Assembly: GCA_024234955.1 (NCBI GenBank)
Contig: JACKNK010000003.1
Location: 186,001 to 250,000 of the forward strand
DNA length: 64,000 nucleotides
From: Gammaproteobacteria bacterium
Lineage (GTDB): Bacteria > Pseudomonadota > Gammaproteobacteria > JACKNK01
Direction: 5' to 3'
The position numbers and the translations under genes were made by a program. The notes beneath the pieces are model-generated. The model was not told the origin of the DNA, ran no database searches, and saw only the letters and a program-made list of their open reading frames with translations. Below, one piece after another: positions 57,420 through 64,000 of this stretch (position 1 is its first letter; each line of letters opens with the position of its first letter).

Positions 57420-58097
57420 TCAGACCGGCGGCTCGTACTTGTATCCCGCGCCATACACCGAATGCACCAGTTCCTCGCCGGGCAACAAACCTTCCAGCTT
57501 CCTTCGCAGCTTCTTTATATGGCTGTCGATAGTGCGGTCGGAGACGATGCGGTTATCCGGGTAAATGCGATCCATGAGTTGGTCGCGACTGTAAATACGC
57601 CCGGGCTCCCCATGCAGGGTTTCCATTAGATGGAACTCGACGGCGGTCAGTTCGATCGAATTCTCGCCCGCGCTGACCCGGAAACGCAGCGGATCGAGCA
57701 CCACGCCGTCGGCAATCGGCTGGGCCTGGGGTGCATTCAGCCTTCGCAGCACAGTCTTGACCCGCGCCACGACCTCACGCGGACTGAATGGTTTGCAGAC
57801 GTAATCGTCCGCACCCAGCTCAAGTCCGAGCAGGCGATCGATCTCCTCGACCTTGGCGGTGACCATGATGACCGGGACTTCAGTGAATCTTCGTAGGTCG
57901 CGGGCGATCGCCAGGCCGTCCTTGCCCGGGAGCATCAGATCGAGCAACAGCAACGCCGGGGCGTGTTCACGCACCCACGCCTCGACCTTCAATCCGTCCG
58001 CGATGTGATGGGTATCGAATCCCGCCTGACGCAGATAGTCGGCCAGCAGGCTTGCGAGCTTGGGTTCATCTTCGACGATGAGAATGGTGTTATTCAT
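57420..58097 (-). CDS. OmpR-family response regulator, BaeR-like
   Basis: The 225-residue regulator has a receiver domain with the acidic ILIVEDEPKLASLLADYLRQ, phosphoacceptor Asp in LLLLDLMLPGKDGL, Thr/Lys sites (VTAKVEE, CKPFSPREVVARV) and a winged-helix output domain (IELTAVEFHLMETL, DRTIDSHIKKLRRKLEG). The layout is like BaeR. ATG 58097 is used, since upstream codons show no domain. It is paired with the kinase gene, 13 nt upstream. Confidence 0.92.
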   Translation of the reverse strand: MNNTILIVEDEPKLASLLADYLRQAGFDTHHIADGLKVEAWVREHAPALLLLDLMLPGKDGLAIARDLRRFTEVPVIMVTAKVEEIDRLLGLELGADDYVCKPFSPREVVARVKTVLRRLNAPQAQPIADGVVLDPLRFRVSAGENSIELTAVEFHLMETLHGEPGRIYSRDQLMDRIYPDNRIVSDRTIDSHIKKLRRKLEGLLPGEELVHSVYGAGYKYEPPV

Positions 58098-58110
58098 GTT
58101 CGGTCTCGCC

Positions 58111-59553
58111 TCAGATCGGCGGCAAAGGAAGTTCGATATGTATCCACACCCCGCCCAGCGGTGACGCCTTGGCTTCGATCCGGCCTTCATGCGCAGCCAC
58201 GATGTTGGCGCTGATCGCAAGCCCCAGACCCGCGCCACCGCTGGCCCGGTTCCGCGACGCCTCGACCCGATACAGGCGATCGAACAGGCGTTCGAGCTCC
58301 GCCTCCGGCACGCCCGGCGTGCTGTCCTGGAAATCGATATTCAAGGTGCGTCCATGAACGGCGGCGGCAACGCGCAGCCGCCCACCCCGATCGGTGTAAC
58401 GCAGCGTGTTGGTGAGTACGTTGTTGTAGAGCTGTGCAAGGCGGTCCGCATCGGCAAACACATCCACAGCGGTATCCGGAAGGCCGGTCCGCTCGACCGT
58501 GATGTCCGCCAATTCGAATTCCGGCCTCAGGGACTGCAAGACATCCCGGAGCGACGCCAAGGCATCGACATTGGCCTTGCGATAACTCAAGGCGCCGATG
58601 TCGGACATGGAAAGCTCATAGAGATCACCGATCAAGCGCCCCAGATGCAGACTCTCTGCATGCAGCGAGGCAAGCGTTTCCGGCGTCACCTTGCGCACCC
58701 CATCGATCAAAGCCTCGATCTCCCCACGCAGCACCGCGAGCGGCGTGCGCAACTCATGGGAAATGTCCGCCACCCATTGCCGACGTTGCCGTTCGGTACG
58801 TTCCAGCGTCATGGCGAGATCGTTGAAGTCGCGCGCGAGGCGGCCAAGTTCATCGTTACCGTGAATCTCGGCGCGGACCTCGTAGTCGCCCTCGGAAAGC
58901 CGTCGGGTCGCGGCCTGCAAGTCACGCAACGGCCGCACGAATCGATGCGCAAACGGGAAAGCGAGCAACCCTGAGATCACAATTGCCAATAACGCGATGA
59001 TCACAAACGCGCGAGTCTGGCCGGCTGCGAAATCGCGATCGAGGCGATCGGACAGACGCCGCTCAGGCCGAAAGCCGATGTATCCAATCACCACCTCACC
59101 TGCGTGCAAGGCACGCAGCTCGAGTTCCTGGGCAGAACCCGCGTCGCGCCCGCCGATCAAAAACCGATGTTGCAAATCGAGCAGACTGATCCGTAAAACG
59201 AATGGCAGCGCCTCGTCCGATGGCGGCGGCAGGGCTGGCCGATGATGCGCCTCGTCGTCGTCATCCTCATGATCGTGCCGCATCGGAGGCGGAGGGACAG
59301 GAGCGCGGGACGAAGCCAGCAAACGCCACCAGAGCCGACGGTTATCACGCAACTCTCGCCAGCCGCCCGCCTCCGCGTAATACGCTTCAAGCCGTTCGGC
59401 GATGGCATCGATGCGGCGCTCCTCCTGCTGGCGCACGTAGTCCACGAAACCGCGTTCGAAGGCCTGCTGCATGAACAGATACATCCCGCCGGCCACCGCA
59501 CCGGTGGCAAGCAGCAGGACGAAAAACACCCGCGTGCGGATTCCGAGCGACAC
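58111..59553 (-). CDS. Sensor histidine kinase, BaeS-like, with His/Asp-rich periplasmic insert
   Basis: The kinase has an N-terminal membrane helix, a periplasmic sensor region, a second helix (FVIIALLAIVISGLLAFPFAHRF), a HAMP domain and the H-box DISHELRTPLAVLRGEIEALI. N-, G1 and G2 boxes follow (NVLTNTLRYTDRGG, GGAGLGLAISANIV). The sensor region holds HDHEDDDDEAHH between Pro-rich stretches, likely able to bind divalent metal ions. The GTG at 59553 with GAGGTG 5 nt upstream is the preferred start; two further upstream starts exist. Signal unknown. Confidence 0.9.
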   Translation of the reverse strand: MSLGIRTRVFFVLLLATGAVAGGMYLFMQQAFERGFVDYVRQQEERRIDAIAERLEAYYAEAGGWRELRDNRRLWWRLLASSRAPVPPPPMRHDHEDDDDEAHHRPALPPPSDEALPFVLRISLLDLQHRFLIGGRDAGSAQELELRALHAGEVVIGYIGFRPERRLSDRLDRDFAAGQTRAFVIIALLAIVISGLLAFPFAHRFVRPLRDLQAATRRLSEGDYEVRAEIHGNDELGRLARDFNDLAMTLERTERQRRQWVADISHELRTPLAVLRGEIEALIDGVRKVTPETLASLHAESLHLGRLIGDLYELSMSDIGALSYRKANVDALASLRDVLQSLRPEFELADITVERTGLPDTAVDVFADADRLAQLYNNVLTNTLRYTDRGGRLRVAAAVHGRTLNIDFQDSTPGVPEAELERLFDRLYRVEASRNRASGGAGLGLAISANIVAAHEGRIEAKASPLGGVWIHIELPLPPI

Positions 59554-59612
59554 GTTCACCTCAGAGGCAATCGATAGTGGGCAGGCCGATGAGGCCATTA
59601 TGGCCGATCGAC

Positions 59613-60134
59613 TTACCAACGCGGTGGCGGCTGATGTCTCGCCACGCGGTCGCCGTGACCACGGCCTGATTGACCTCCTTCGGCGAGCACCCAGTTACCG
59701 TTCGGCTGACGACATGCGGTCGCCTCCACCACTTCCGGGCGCCCGCCCACCCATCCGTCGATCTCGACTTCGCGACAGACCTTGCCACCGTATTCGTAGG
59801 CCGGGCGCGGGGTCGCGGTGTATTGATTGCCACTATCGGGGTTGCGCCAGCTGACCGGGGCGTTGGACGGCCCCGTCTCCAAAACCCGCCCTACCTGCTG
59901 TGCATCGGTCTTATCCATCTCGTTACCCACGGCGTAGCCGACGCCCGCGCCGATCAGGCCCAACAGGATGGCGTTACGGGAATGGTGCTCGTCGGCACCG
60001 GTCCAACTGCCGAGCAACGCACCGGAGAGCCCGCCGACGGCAGCCCCTGTGTTGGCGTTATTGGTGGACGCACAGCCGCCCAGCAAAAAAGTGGTAACGA
60101 TGATGGGGACAACGAGGTGAGCATGCCTGTTCAT
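59613..60134 (-). CDS. Glycine-zipper lipoprotein (17-kDa surface antigen type)
   Basis: The 173-residue protein from ATG 60134 has a lipobox LLGGCAS (Cys21), then a glycine-zipper segment NTGAAVGGLSGALLGSWTGADEHHSRNAILLGLIGAGVGYAVGNEMDK. A small C-terminal domain with two cysteines follows (KVCREVEIDGWVG, ATACRQPNGNWVL). It resembles the rickettsia-type 17-kDa surface antigen and outer-membrane lipoproteins of stress response. It lies beside the two-component system and opposite the fcc genes. Function unknown. Confidence 0.8.
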   Translation of the reverse strand: MNRHAHLVVPIIVTTFLLGGCASTNNANTGAAVGGLSGALLGSWTGADEHHSRNAILLGLIGAGVGYAVGNEMDKTDAQQVGRVLETGPSNAPVSWRNPDSGNQYTATPRPAYEYGGKVCREVEIDGWVGGRPEVVEATACRQPNGNWVLAEGGQSGRGHGDRVARHQPPPRW

Positions 60135-60311
60135 GGTGTTTCTCCGATTCCGAATACCGGTTTGGCTTTCACACCGCAAAAACTACGCACCAATCTCGAA
60201 AACAACGCGCACCAAAACGAGGAAAAATTTTGCAATTCAGTCGCCCAGCAGCTATTAGAGAGGGCCGTTGCATAACGCGACGTGACCACCAATCCCTGGA
60301 GGATAAATAAA

Positions 60312-60653
60312 ATGAAAAAAGCCCTGCCTGCGCTGGCCATTGCCATGGCCTCCCTGCTCGGCTCGGCGGCCTACGCCGCCGATGCCCCTGCGGCTGCCGA
60401 CGCACCGCCACATCAGTCGGTTGACGCCGGCGGCGACGCGATCGCCCGCACCTGCTTCGGCTGTCACGGTGTCGATGGCGTCAGCCGTGGCGCTGCGCCC
60501 CCGTTGAAGGGTCTTCCTGCCTCCTACCTGGAGCAGGCAATGACCAACTTCAAGTCGGGCGCCCGTCCGGCGACCATCATGGATCGCATCGCCAAGGGTT
60601 ACTCCGAAGGCGAAATCAAGGCGATGGCCGACTATTTCGCGTCGCTGAAATAA
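60312..60653 (+). CDS. fccA: Flavocytochrome c cytochrome subunit, monohaem
   Basis: The 113-residue protein starts with a signal peptide (KKALPALAIAMASLLGSAAYA) and has one haem motif RTCFGCHGVDG (C48, C51) and a Met-type region GYSEGEIKAMADYF. In flavocytochrome c sulfide dehydrogenase the cytochrome subunit takes electrons from the flavin of FccB. It is a monohaem, shorter form, unlike the dihaem subunit of Allochromatium. A GGAGG site precedes ATG 60312. It is followed by fccB in 21 nt. Confidence 0.88.
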   Translation: MKKALPALAIAMASLLGSAAYAADAPAAADAPPHQSVDAGGDAIARTCFGCHGVDGVSRGAAPPLKGLPASYLEQAMTNFKSGARPATIMDRIAKGYSEGEIKAMADYFASLK

Positions 60654-60674
60654 GAATCTGAGGAGAAGTCAACA

Positions 60675-61943
60675 ATGAGCATTTCCCGTCGTGGATTCGT
60701 AAAAGCCGCCGGCGCTGCCGCCGCGCTCTCCACCATGATGTTCGGCACCCATAACGTGCGTGCCGCCAGTGGTTCCAAGGTCATCGTCATTGGCGGTGGC
60801 TTCGGTGGCGTCATCGCTGCCAAGTACATCAAGCGTCTGGACCCGTCGATCGACGTCACCCTGATCGAAGCCAGCACCACCTACGCCACCTGCCCTGGCT
60901 CCAACTGGGTCATCGGTGGGCTGCGCCCGATGTCGTCGATCACCTTCGACTACAAGAATTTGGCCGGTCATGGCATCACTGTGGTGCATGACTACGTCAC
61001 CGGCATCGATGCTGGCGCCAAGACCGTCACCCTCGAAGGTGGCAACACCATGAGCTACGACCGCCTGGTCGTGTCTCCGGGTGTGGATTTCGCCGACAAC
61101 GTCGCCGGTTACGATGCCGAAAAGGCCCCTCATGCCTGGAAGGCCGGCCCGCAGACCGAACTGCTGCGCAGCCAGCTGGAAGCCATGCCGGATGGGGGTA
61201 CCTTTGTCATCTCGCCGCCGCCGAATCCGTTCCGCTGCCCGCCGGGACCGGCCGAGCGTATTTCCATGGTCGCGCACTACTTCAAGACCCATAAGCCGAA
61301 GTCGAAGATCATCGCCCTCGACCCGAAGGGCAAGTTCTCCAAGCAAGGCTTGTTCGTGCAGGGCTGGAAGGACAACTACGGCTTCGGTACCGACAACTCG
61401 ATGATCGAGTATCGTCACGACACCAAGGTCAACGCGTTCAACGCGGACACCATGACCCTGGAAACCGACGTTGACGACATCAAGGCCGACGTGGCGTGCA
61501 TCATCCCGGCACAGAAAGCCGGCAAGATCGCCTTCACCGCCGGCCTGACCAACGATTCCGGCTGGTGCCCGGTGAGCGCGACCTCGTTCGAGTCCACCAT
61601 CCATGCCGGTATCCACGTCATCGGTGACGCCTCCATCGCGTCCCCACTGCCGAAATCCGGTTACGCCGCGAACTCCGAGGCCAAGGTCTGCGCCGCCGCC
61701 GTGGTCGCGATGCTCAAGGGCGTTGACGTGCCGGAGCCGGCCTGGGTCAACACCTGCTACTCCCTGGTCGCCCCGAACTACGGCATCTCCGTCGCGGCGG
61801 TTTACGAGATCAACCACGCCGACGGCAAGATTGCTTCCGTCAAGGGCGCGGGCGGTCTGACCCCGATGGACGGAAACCGCATGTTGGAAGCGGTGTTCGC
61901 AGAAAGCTGGTGGAACAACATCACCGGTGAGATGTTCGGCTGA
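60675..61943 (+). CDS. fccB: Flavocytochrome c sulfide dehydrogenase flavoprotein FccB
   Basis: The 422-residue protein has a Tat signal (ISRRGFVKAAGAAAALSTMMFG) and then an FAD/NAD-linked reductase fold with VIVIGGGFGGVIAAKYIK. TYATCPGSNWVIGG supplies one redox cysteine, and NTCYSLVAPNYGISVAAVYE the second, the pair that attacks sulfide. It oxidises sulfide to sulfur or polysulfide in the periplasm and passes electrons to FccA. GAGGAG precedes the start. A strong terminator follows. Confidence 0.94.
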   Translation: MSISRRGFVKAAGAAAALSTMMFGTHNVRAASGSKVIVIGGGFGGVIAAKYIKRLDPSIDVTLIEASTTYATCPGSNWVIGGLRPMSSITFDYKNLAGHGITVVHDYVTGIDAGAKTVTLEGGNTMSYDRLVVSPGVDFADNVAGYDAEKAPHAWKAGPQTELLRSQLEAMPDGGTFVISPPPNPFRCPPGPAERISMVAHYFKTHKPKSKIIALDPKGKFSKQGLFVQGWKDNYGFGTDNSMIEYRHDTKVNAFNADTMTLETDVDDIKADVACIIPAQKAGKIAFTAGLTNDSGWCPVSATSFESTIHAGIHVIGDASIASPLPKSGYAANSEAKVCAAAVVAMLKGVDVPEPAWVNTCYSLVAPNYGISVAAVYEINHADGKIASVKGAGGLTPMDGNRMLEAVFAESWWNNITGEMFG

Positions 61944-61979
61944 TCGAATTCAGCCCTTCATCGGGCGATCCGCTGTAAC

Positions 61980-62013
61980 AAAAAGGCCCGCTTCTTTCGA
62001 AGCGGGCCTTTTT
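61980..62013 (+). terminator. Rho-independent terminator after fccB
   Basis: AAAAAGGCCCGCTT and AAGCGGGCCTTTTT form a 14-bp stem around a 6-nt loop, ending in T. It is about 36 nt after the fccB stop and looks bidirectional. Confidence 0.9.
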
Positions 62014-62027
62014 CGTTGGATCCAAAC

Positions 62028-62402
62028 TCAAACGTCCGGGTCGCAGCCGTCCCGGCGCCGCCCTTCGAGTCGTCGGCAACGGTCAACGACCTCAGAGGGG
62101 CATACGTGTTCATTGCCGCAGACCCGATAGCCGGCCACCTGATCAAGCATGCCCTGCACCCGTTCCGAGGTCCGGGTTGGAATCGGTGTCCCGGCCTGCA
62201 TCTGCTGCAGCGACACCAGCGTCAACTGATGTCCGTGCAGCGACACTTCGCAGCGAATGCGCGCATCGCCGGAAAAGGCCCCCGCCTGATCGGCCACCGG
62301 AACGCGTACCTCAAACGCACCGTCATCCGCCGCCCCGGCGAACGCACAGTTTTCACAGCCCAATGTCAAACCGTCTTTCCGCAACCCCATCGGATTCACC
62401 AC
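62028..62402 (-). CDS. Hypothetical Cys-containing protein downstream of clpB
   Basis: From a GTG start the frame gives 124 residues with LGCENCAFAGAADDG and C-terminal cysteines (YRVCGNEHVCPSEVVDRC, DGCDP). The frame stays open upstream as far as the clpB stop, with cysteines (PCNFLSECFTACDE) in that part, so the true start may lie earlier and use a rare codon. I do not recognise a family. It is in the same direction as clpB and ends at the fccB terminator. Confidence 0.4.
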   Translation of the reverse strand: MVNPMGLRKDGLTLGCENCAFAGAADDGAFEVRVPVADQAGAFSGDARIRCEVSLHGHQLTLVSLQQMQAGTPIPTRTSERVQGMLDQVAGYRVCGNEHVCPSEVVDRCRRLEGRRRDGCDPDV

Positions 62403-62483
62403 CTGATTAACGCGCTCGTCACAGGCAGTGAAGCACTCCGACAGGAAATTGCACGGCGTCGAACCTCGACTCCGTGCAATCCG

Positions 62484-64000
62484 TCAGGCGACCACCTCGG
62501 CAACGACGACCCGATCGAAGCGCATTCGCTCGCCCTCGACATCGATGGAGATCACGTCGTTCGCGCTGTATTTGCCCGCAAGGATCTGCTGCGCCAGCGG
62601 GTTCTCGATCTGCTGCTGAATCGCCCGCTTGAGCGGACGCGCGCCGTAGACAGGATCGAAACCGGCGTCGCCAATGCGGTCCAACGCGGCCTCAGTGACT
62701 TCCAGGGCCATGTCCCGATCCGCCAGACGACGGCGCAGGTAGCCAAGTTGAATGTCGGCAATGGCGCGGATCTGCGCGCGACCGAGCGGATGGAACACCA
62801 CCGCCTCATCGACGCGGTTGATGAACTCCGGCCGGAAGTGGGTGCCGACGATCGCCATCACCGCATCCTTCATGACCTCGTAGTTATCCTCGCCGGCGAG
62901 ACGCTGGATCTCCTGGGAGCCAAGGTTGGAGGTCATCACGATGACGGTGTTGCGGAAGTCCACGGTGCGGCCCTGACCGTCGGTCAGACGACCGTCGTCG
63001 AGCACCTGCAGGAGCACGTTGAACACGTCCGGGTGGGCCTTCTCGACCTCGTCCATCAGGATCACCGAGTACGGCTTGCGACGCACGGCCTCGGTCAGAT
63101 AACCGCCCTCCTCGTAGCCGACGTAGCCCGGCGGCGCACCGACCAGGCGCGCGACCGAATGCTTCTCCATGAATTCGGACATGTCGATGCGGACCATGGC
63201 CTCCTCGGTGTCGAACATGAACGAGGCCAGGGCCTTGCACAGCTCGGTCTTGCCCACACCGGTCGGGCCGAGGAACAGGAAGGAGCCGTTCGGGCGATTG
63301 GGATCGGAAAGCCCCGCACGCGAGCGACGGATCGCATCGGAAACCGCACGGATGGCTTCGGCCTGACCGACGACGCGCTTGCTCAACACTTCTTCCATGC
63401 GCAGCAGCTTTTCGCGTTCGCCTTCGAGCATTTTCGACACCGGGATCCCTGTCCATTTCGACACGACCTCGGCGATCTCTTCATCGGTGACCTTGTTGCG
63501 CAGCAGGGTCATTTCCTGATCCTCAAGCGTCGCCGCAGTGGTCAACTGACGTTCGAGCTCGGGAATTCGCCCGTATTGAAGCTCGGACATGCGGGCGAGA
63601 TCCCCCGCCCGACGTGCCGCATCAAGTTCCAGACGAGCCTGCTCAAGCGCCTCCTTGATATGCGCGGAACCCTGCACAGCGGCCTTCTCGGACTTCCAGA
63701 CCTCTTCGAGATCCGAATATTCACGGCCCATTCGCTCGATCTGATCTTCGAGATCGGCCAAGCGTTTTTTGGAGGCGTCGTCCTTCTCCTTCTTCAGCGC
63801 CTCACGCTCGATCTTCAACTGCACCAACTTGCGGTCCAGACGATCCATGTCTTCCGGTTTGGAATCGATCTCCATACGGATACGGCTGGCGGCCTCATCG
63901 ACCAGATCGATGGCCTTATCCGGAAGCTGGCGGTCAGCGATATAGCGATGTGACAACATCGCTGCGGCGACGATCGCCGGATCGGTGATATCGACGCCGT
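62484..64000 (-). CDS. clpB: ATP-dependent disaggregase ClpB (partial, N-terminus outside window)
   Basis: The visible C-terminal ~504 residues begin inside the first AAA+ module (GVDITDPAIVAAAMLSHRYIADRQLPDKAIDLVDEA) and include the coiled-coil M-domain (about 45-160 of the visible part). The second AAA+ module carries FLFLGPTGVGKTELCKALA, VILMDEVEKAHPDVFN, and HFRPEFINRVDEAVVF. It rescues aggregated proteins together with DnaK. The gene continues past the right edge. The end reads VVVAEVVA and is followed by a small unknown frame. Confidence 0.95.
   Translation of the reverse strand, partial: GVDITDPAIVAAAMLSHRYIADRQLPDKAIDLVDEAASRIRMEIDSKPEDMDRLDRKLVQLKIEREALKKEKDDASKKRLADLEDQIERMGREYSDLEEVWKSEKAAVQGSAHIKEALEQARLELDAARRAGDLARMSELQYGRIPELERQLTTAATLEDQEMTLLRNKVTDEEIAEVVSKWTGIPVSKMLEGEREKLLRMEEVLSKRVVGQAEAIRAVSDAIRRSRAGLSDPNRPNGSFLFLGPTGVGKTELCKALASFMFDTEEAMVRIDMSEFMEKHSVARLVGAPPGYVGYEEGGYLTEAVRRKPYSVILMDEVEKAHPDVFNVLLQVLDDGRLTDGQGRTVDFRNTVIVMTSNLGSQEIQRLAGEDNYEVMKDAVMAIVGTHFRPEFINRVDEAVVFHPLGRAQIRAIADIQLGYLRRRLADRDMALEVTEAALDRIGDAGFDPVYGARPLKRAIQQQIENPLAQQILAGKYSANDVISIDVEGERMRFDRVVVAEVVA

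Noticed and set aside
62016..63953. Long open frame opposite clpB
   Set aside because: Antisense shadow of the AAA+ gene; no motif, composition typical of reverse-frame translation.

Overview
The window comes from a GC-rich chromosome of a chemotrophic, probably autotrophic, sulfur-oxidising gammaproteobacterium. The sulfur genes point there: a DsrE2-type protein with TusA, an exported DsrE-family protein, a cytoplasmic sulfite dehydrogenase (soeABC), a flavocytochrome c sulfide dehydrogenase (fccAB) and APS kinase. A cbb3 oxidase (ccoNOQP with ccoG, fixH and ccoI) and a group 3b-type [NiFe] hydrogenase suggest life at low oxygen. The gene set ubiG, bamE, ratAB, smpB, fur, orn and rsgA, and the mtnA-mtaD-ubiG-mupP order known from Pseudomonas, support Gammaproteobacteria. 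I cannot name a genus, and no photosynthesis genes are present.

Layout. 0-6.7 kb: dsrE2 (cut by the left edge), tusA, a minus-strand run slt-glycerate kinase-DUF455-exported protein, then a Crp/Fnr-type regulator with a DUF2892 membrane protein. 6.8-12.6 kb: exported DsrE-family protein, mtnA facing mtaD-ubiG-mupP/gph-DUF498, and a hemerythrin-like protein. 12.6-22.4 kb: ccoI divergent from a Yip1-like gene and ccoNOQP-ccoG-fixH, then cysC. 22.5-27.3 kb: hydrogenase genes beta-gamma-delta-alpha plus a maturation protease, behind a perfect FNR-type palindrome. 27.1-33 kb: minus-strand surface polysaccharide genes (wecA-like, wbpM-like) enclosing DUF3549 and two Fe(II)/2-oxoglutarate oxygenase-like genes. 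33-46.7 kb: housekeeping genes (adk, fur, bamE, ratAB, smpB, degQ-like, rimO) with an SNF transporter, an unusual sigma-54-type regulator and a receiver with a degenerate GGDEF domain. 46.7-52.2 kb: soeABC, embedded in repeats. 52.2-64 kb: an exported protein with a PEP-CTERM-like tail, orn, an M48 peptidase, a small cytochrome c, phhB, rsgA, a two-component system, a glycine-zipper lipoprotein, fccAB and the C-terminal part of clpB (cut by the right edge).

How it fits together. Sulfide is oxidised in the periplasm by FccAB. Sulfur would be carried in the cytoplasm by TusA and DsrE-type proteins and sulfite oxidised by SoeABC. Electrons pass through cytochromes c to the cbb3 oxidase. The hydrogenase would link H2 to NAD(P)H, and FNR-like palindromes stand before both the hydrogenase and the cbb3 operons.

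The least ordinary features are non-coding or degenerate ones. Three ~167-bp palindromic MITE-like elements occur; two of them supply the stop codons of neighbouring genes. Other features are a 97-bp repeat family around soeC, a tandem repeat inside the soe locus, four CTGACAT motifs before the PEP-CTERM gene, a GAFPGA variant of the sigma-54 contact loop and a GGDEF domain without its active-site motif. I found no tRNA, rRNA, CRISPR array, insertion sequence with transposase, or prophage.
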